Position numbers and translations under genes: made by a program
Assembly (NCBI GenBank): GCA_022797215.1
Contig: JAAWKD010000020.1
Coordinates: 1 to 42,185, forward strand
From: Clostridia bacterium
Lineage (GTDB): Bacteria > Bacillota > Clostridia > TANB77 > CAG-508
Reading direction: 5' to 3'
Length of the DNA stretch: 42,185 nucleotides
Part shown: one piece after another, positions 42,063 through 42,185 of the stretch
How positions within the stretch are numbered: the first letter of the stretch is position 1
How the letters are laid out: the number at the start of each line of letters is the position of its first letter
The notes under the pieces: model-generated
The model's database searches: none
What the model was told of the DNA's origin: nothing
The model's input: only the letters and a program-made list of their open reading frames with translations

Positions 42063-42185
42063 GCATATAGGAAAAAAAATTCTATGACCTTAATTAAAAA
42101 AGTAAATTCCATGTAAGTAGTAACCTGAATTTAGTTTTTGTAAAAAATGATATAATATATTAAAGTACTTCTTAGAGGCTTAGGA

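Noticed and set aside
1..42185. CRISPR array, prophage or insertion sequence
   Set aside because: No regularly spaced repeats, integrase, transposase or phage structural genes were found.

Overview
The window comes from the chromosome of an AT-rich, spore-forming member of the Clostridia/Firmicutes, most likely an uncultured gut lineage. Three things support this: strongly A/T-biased codon use, Gram-positive wall genes (an LCP protein, MurB, YvcK, a WTA/capsule-type glycan locus), and the spore germination protease gpr behind a sigma-G-like promoter. No phage, insertion sequence or CRISPR array was seen. Species cannot be told from this sequence.

Layout. (1) 1-5167: end of a membrane GT39-type glycosyltransferase carrying a 42-bp in-frame tandem duplication, a P-loop ATPase with an Asp23/Gls24-like C-terminus, cmk, galE and a sialyltransferase-like gene. 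(2) 5363-21363: one long surface-polysaccharide operon with its own promoter and terminator. It holds a membrane 4,6-dehydratase, a sugar aminotransferase, a priming phosphoglycosyl transferase, five GT2 glycosyltransferases, a Wzy-like polymerase, a Wzx flippase, a NeuA-PseG fusion, a NeuB-type nonulosonate synthase and an LCP ligase. Together they can make a sialic-acid-like, wall-attached glycan. No sugar N-acetyltransferase is visible. (3) 21460-29169: housekeeping genes (VanZ-like, plsC, typA with a structured leader, a tRNA wobble-uridine modification pair trmR/trhP, tRNA-Ser, mutY). (4) 29285-34566: tRNA-Asn, a cohesin-like anchored protein, small membrane proteins, murB and yvcK. (5) 34646-42185: glycogen-debranching-type enzyme, a 48-aa membrane protein, ruvC, holA, an XRE regulator, gpr, TraX-like protein and tRNA-Thr.

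The most unusual signal is translational. Three separate genes (VanZ-like, debranching enzyme, holA) are each interrupted by what looks like one extra base. In all three an in-frame CGG codon followed by AAR sits at the break. Skipping the C of CGG restores the family sequence through a GGA glycine codon. In my reading these are the only in-frame CGG codons in the long genes of the window; the only others are in two small minus-strand ORFs. holA is normally essential, so programmed +1 frameshifting at a rare or undecoded CGG is a serious hypothesis. Assembly error or gene decay are the alternatives.

Other items of note are a 146-nt element closed by a perfect 22-bp stem between a consensus promoter and typA, a two-copy two-hairpin repeat with compensatory changes, and a REP-like palindrome between ruvC and holA. 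About a dozen sigma-A-type promoters were found with exactly 17-bp spacing.
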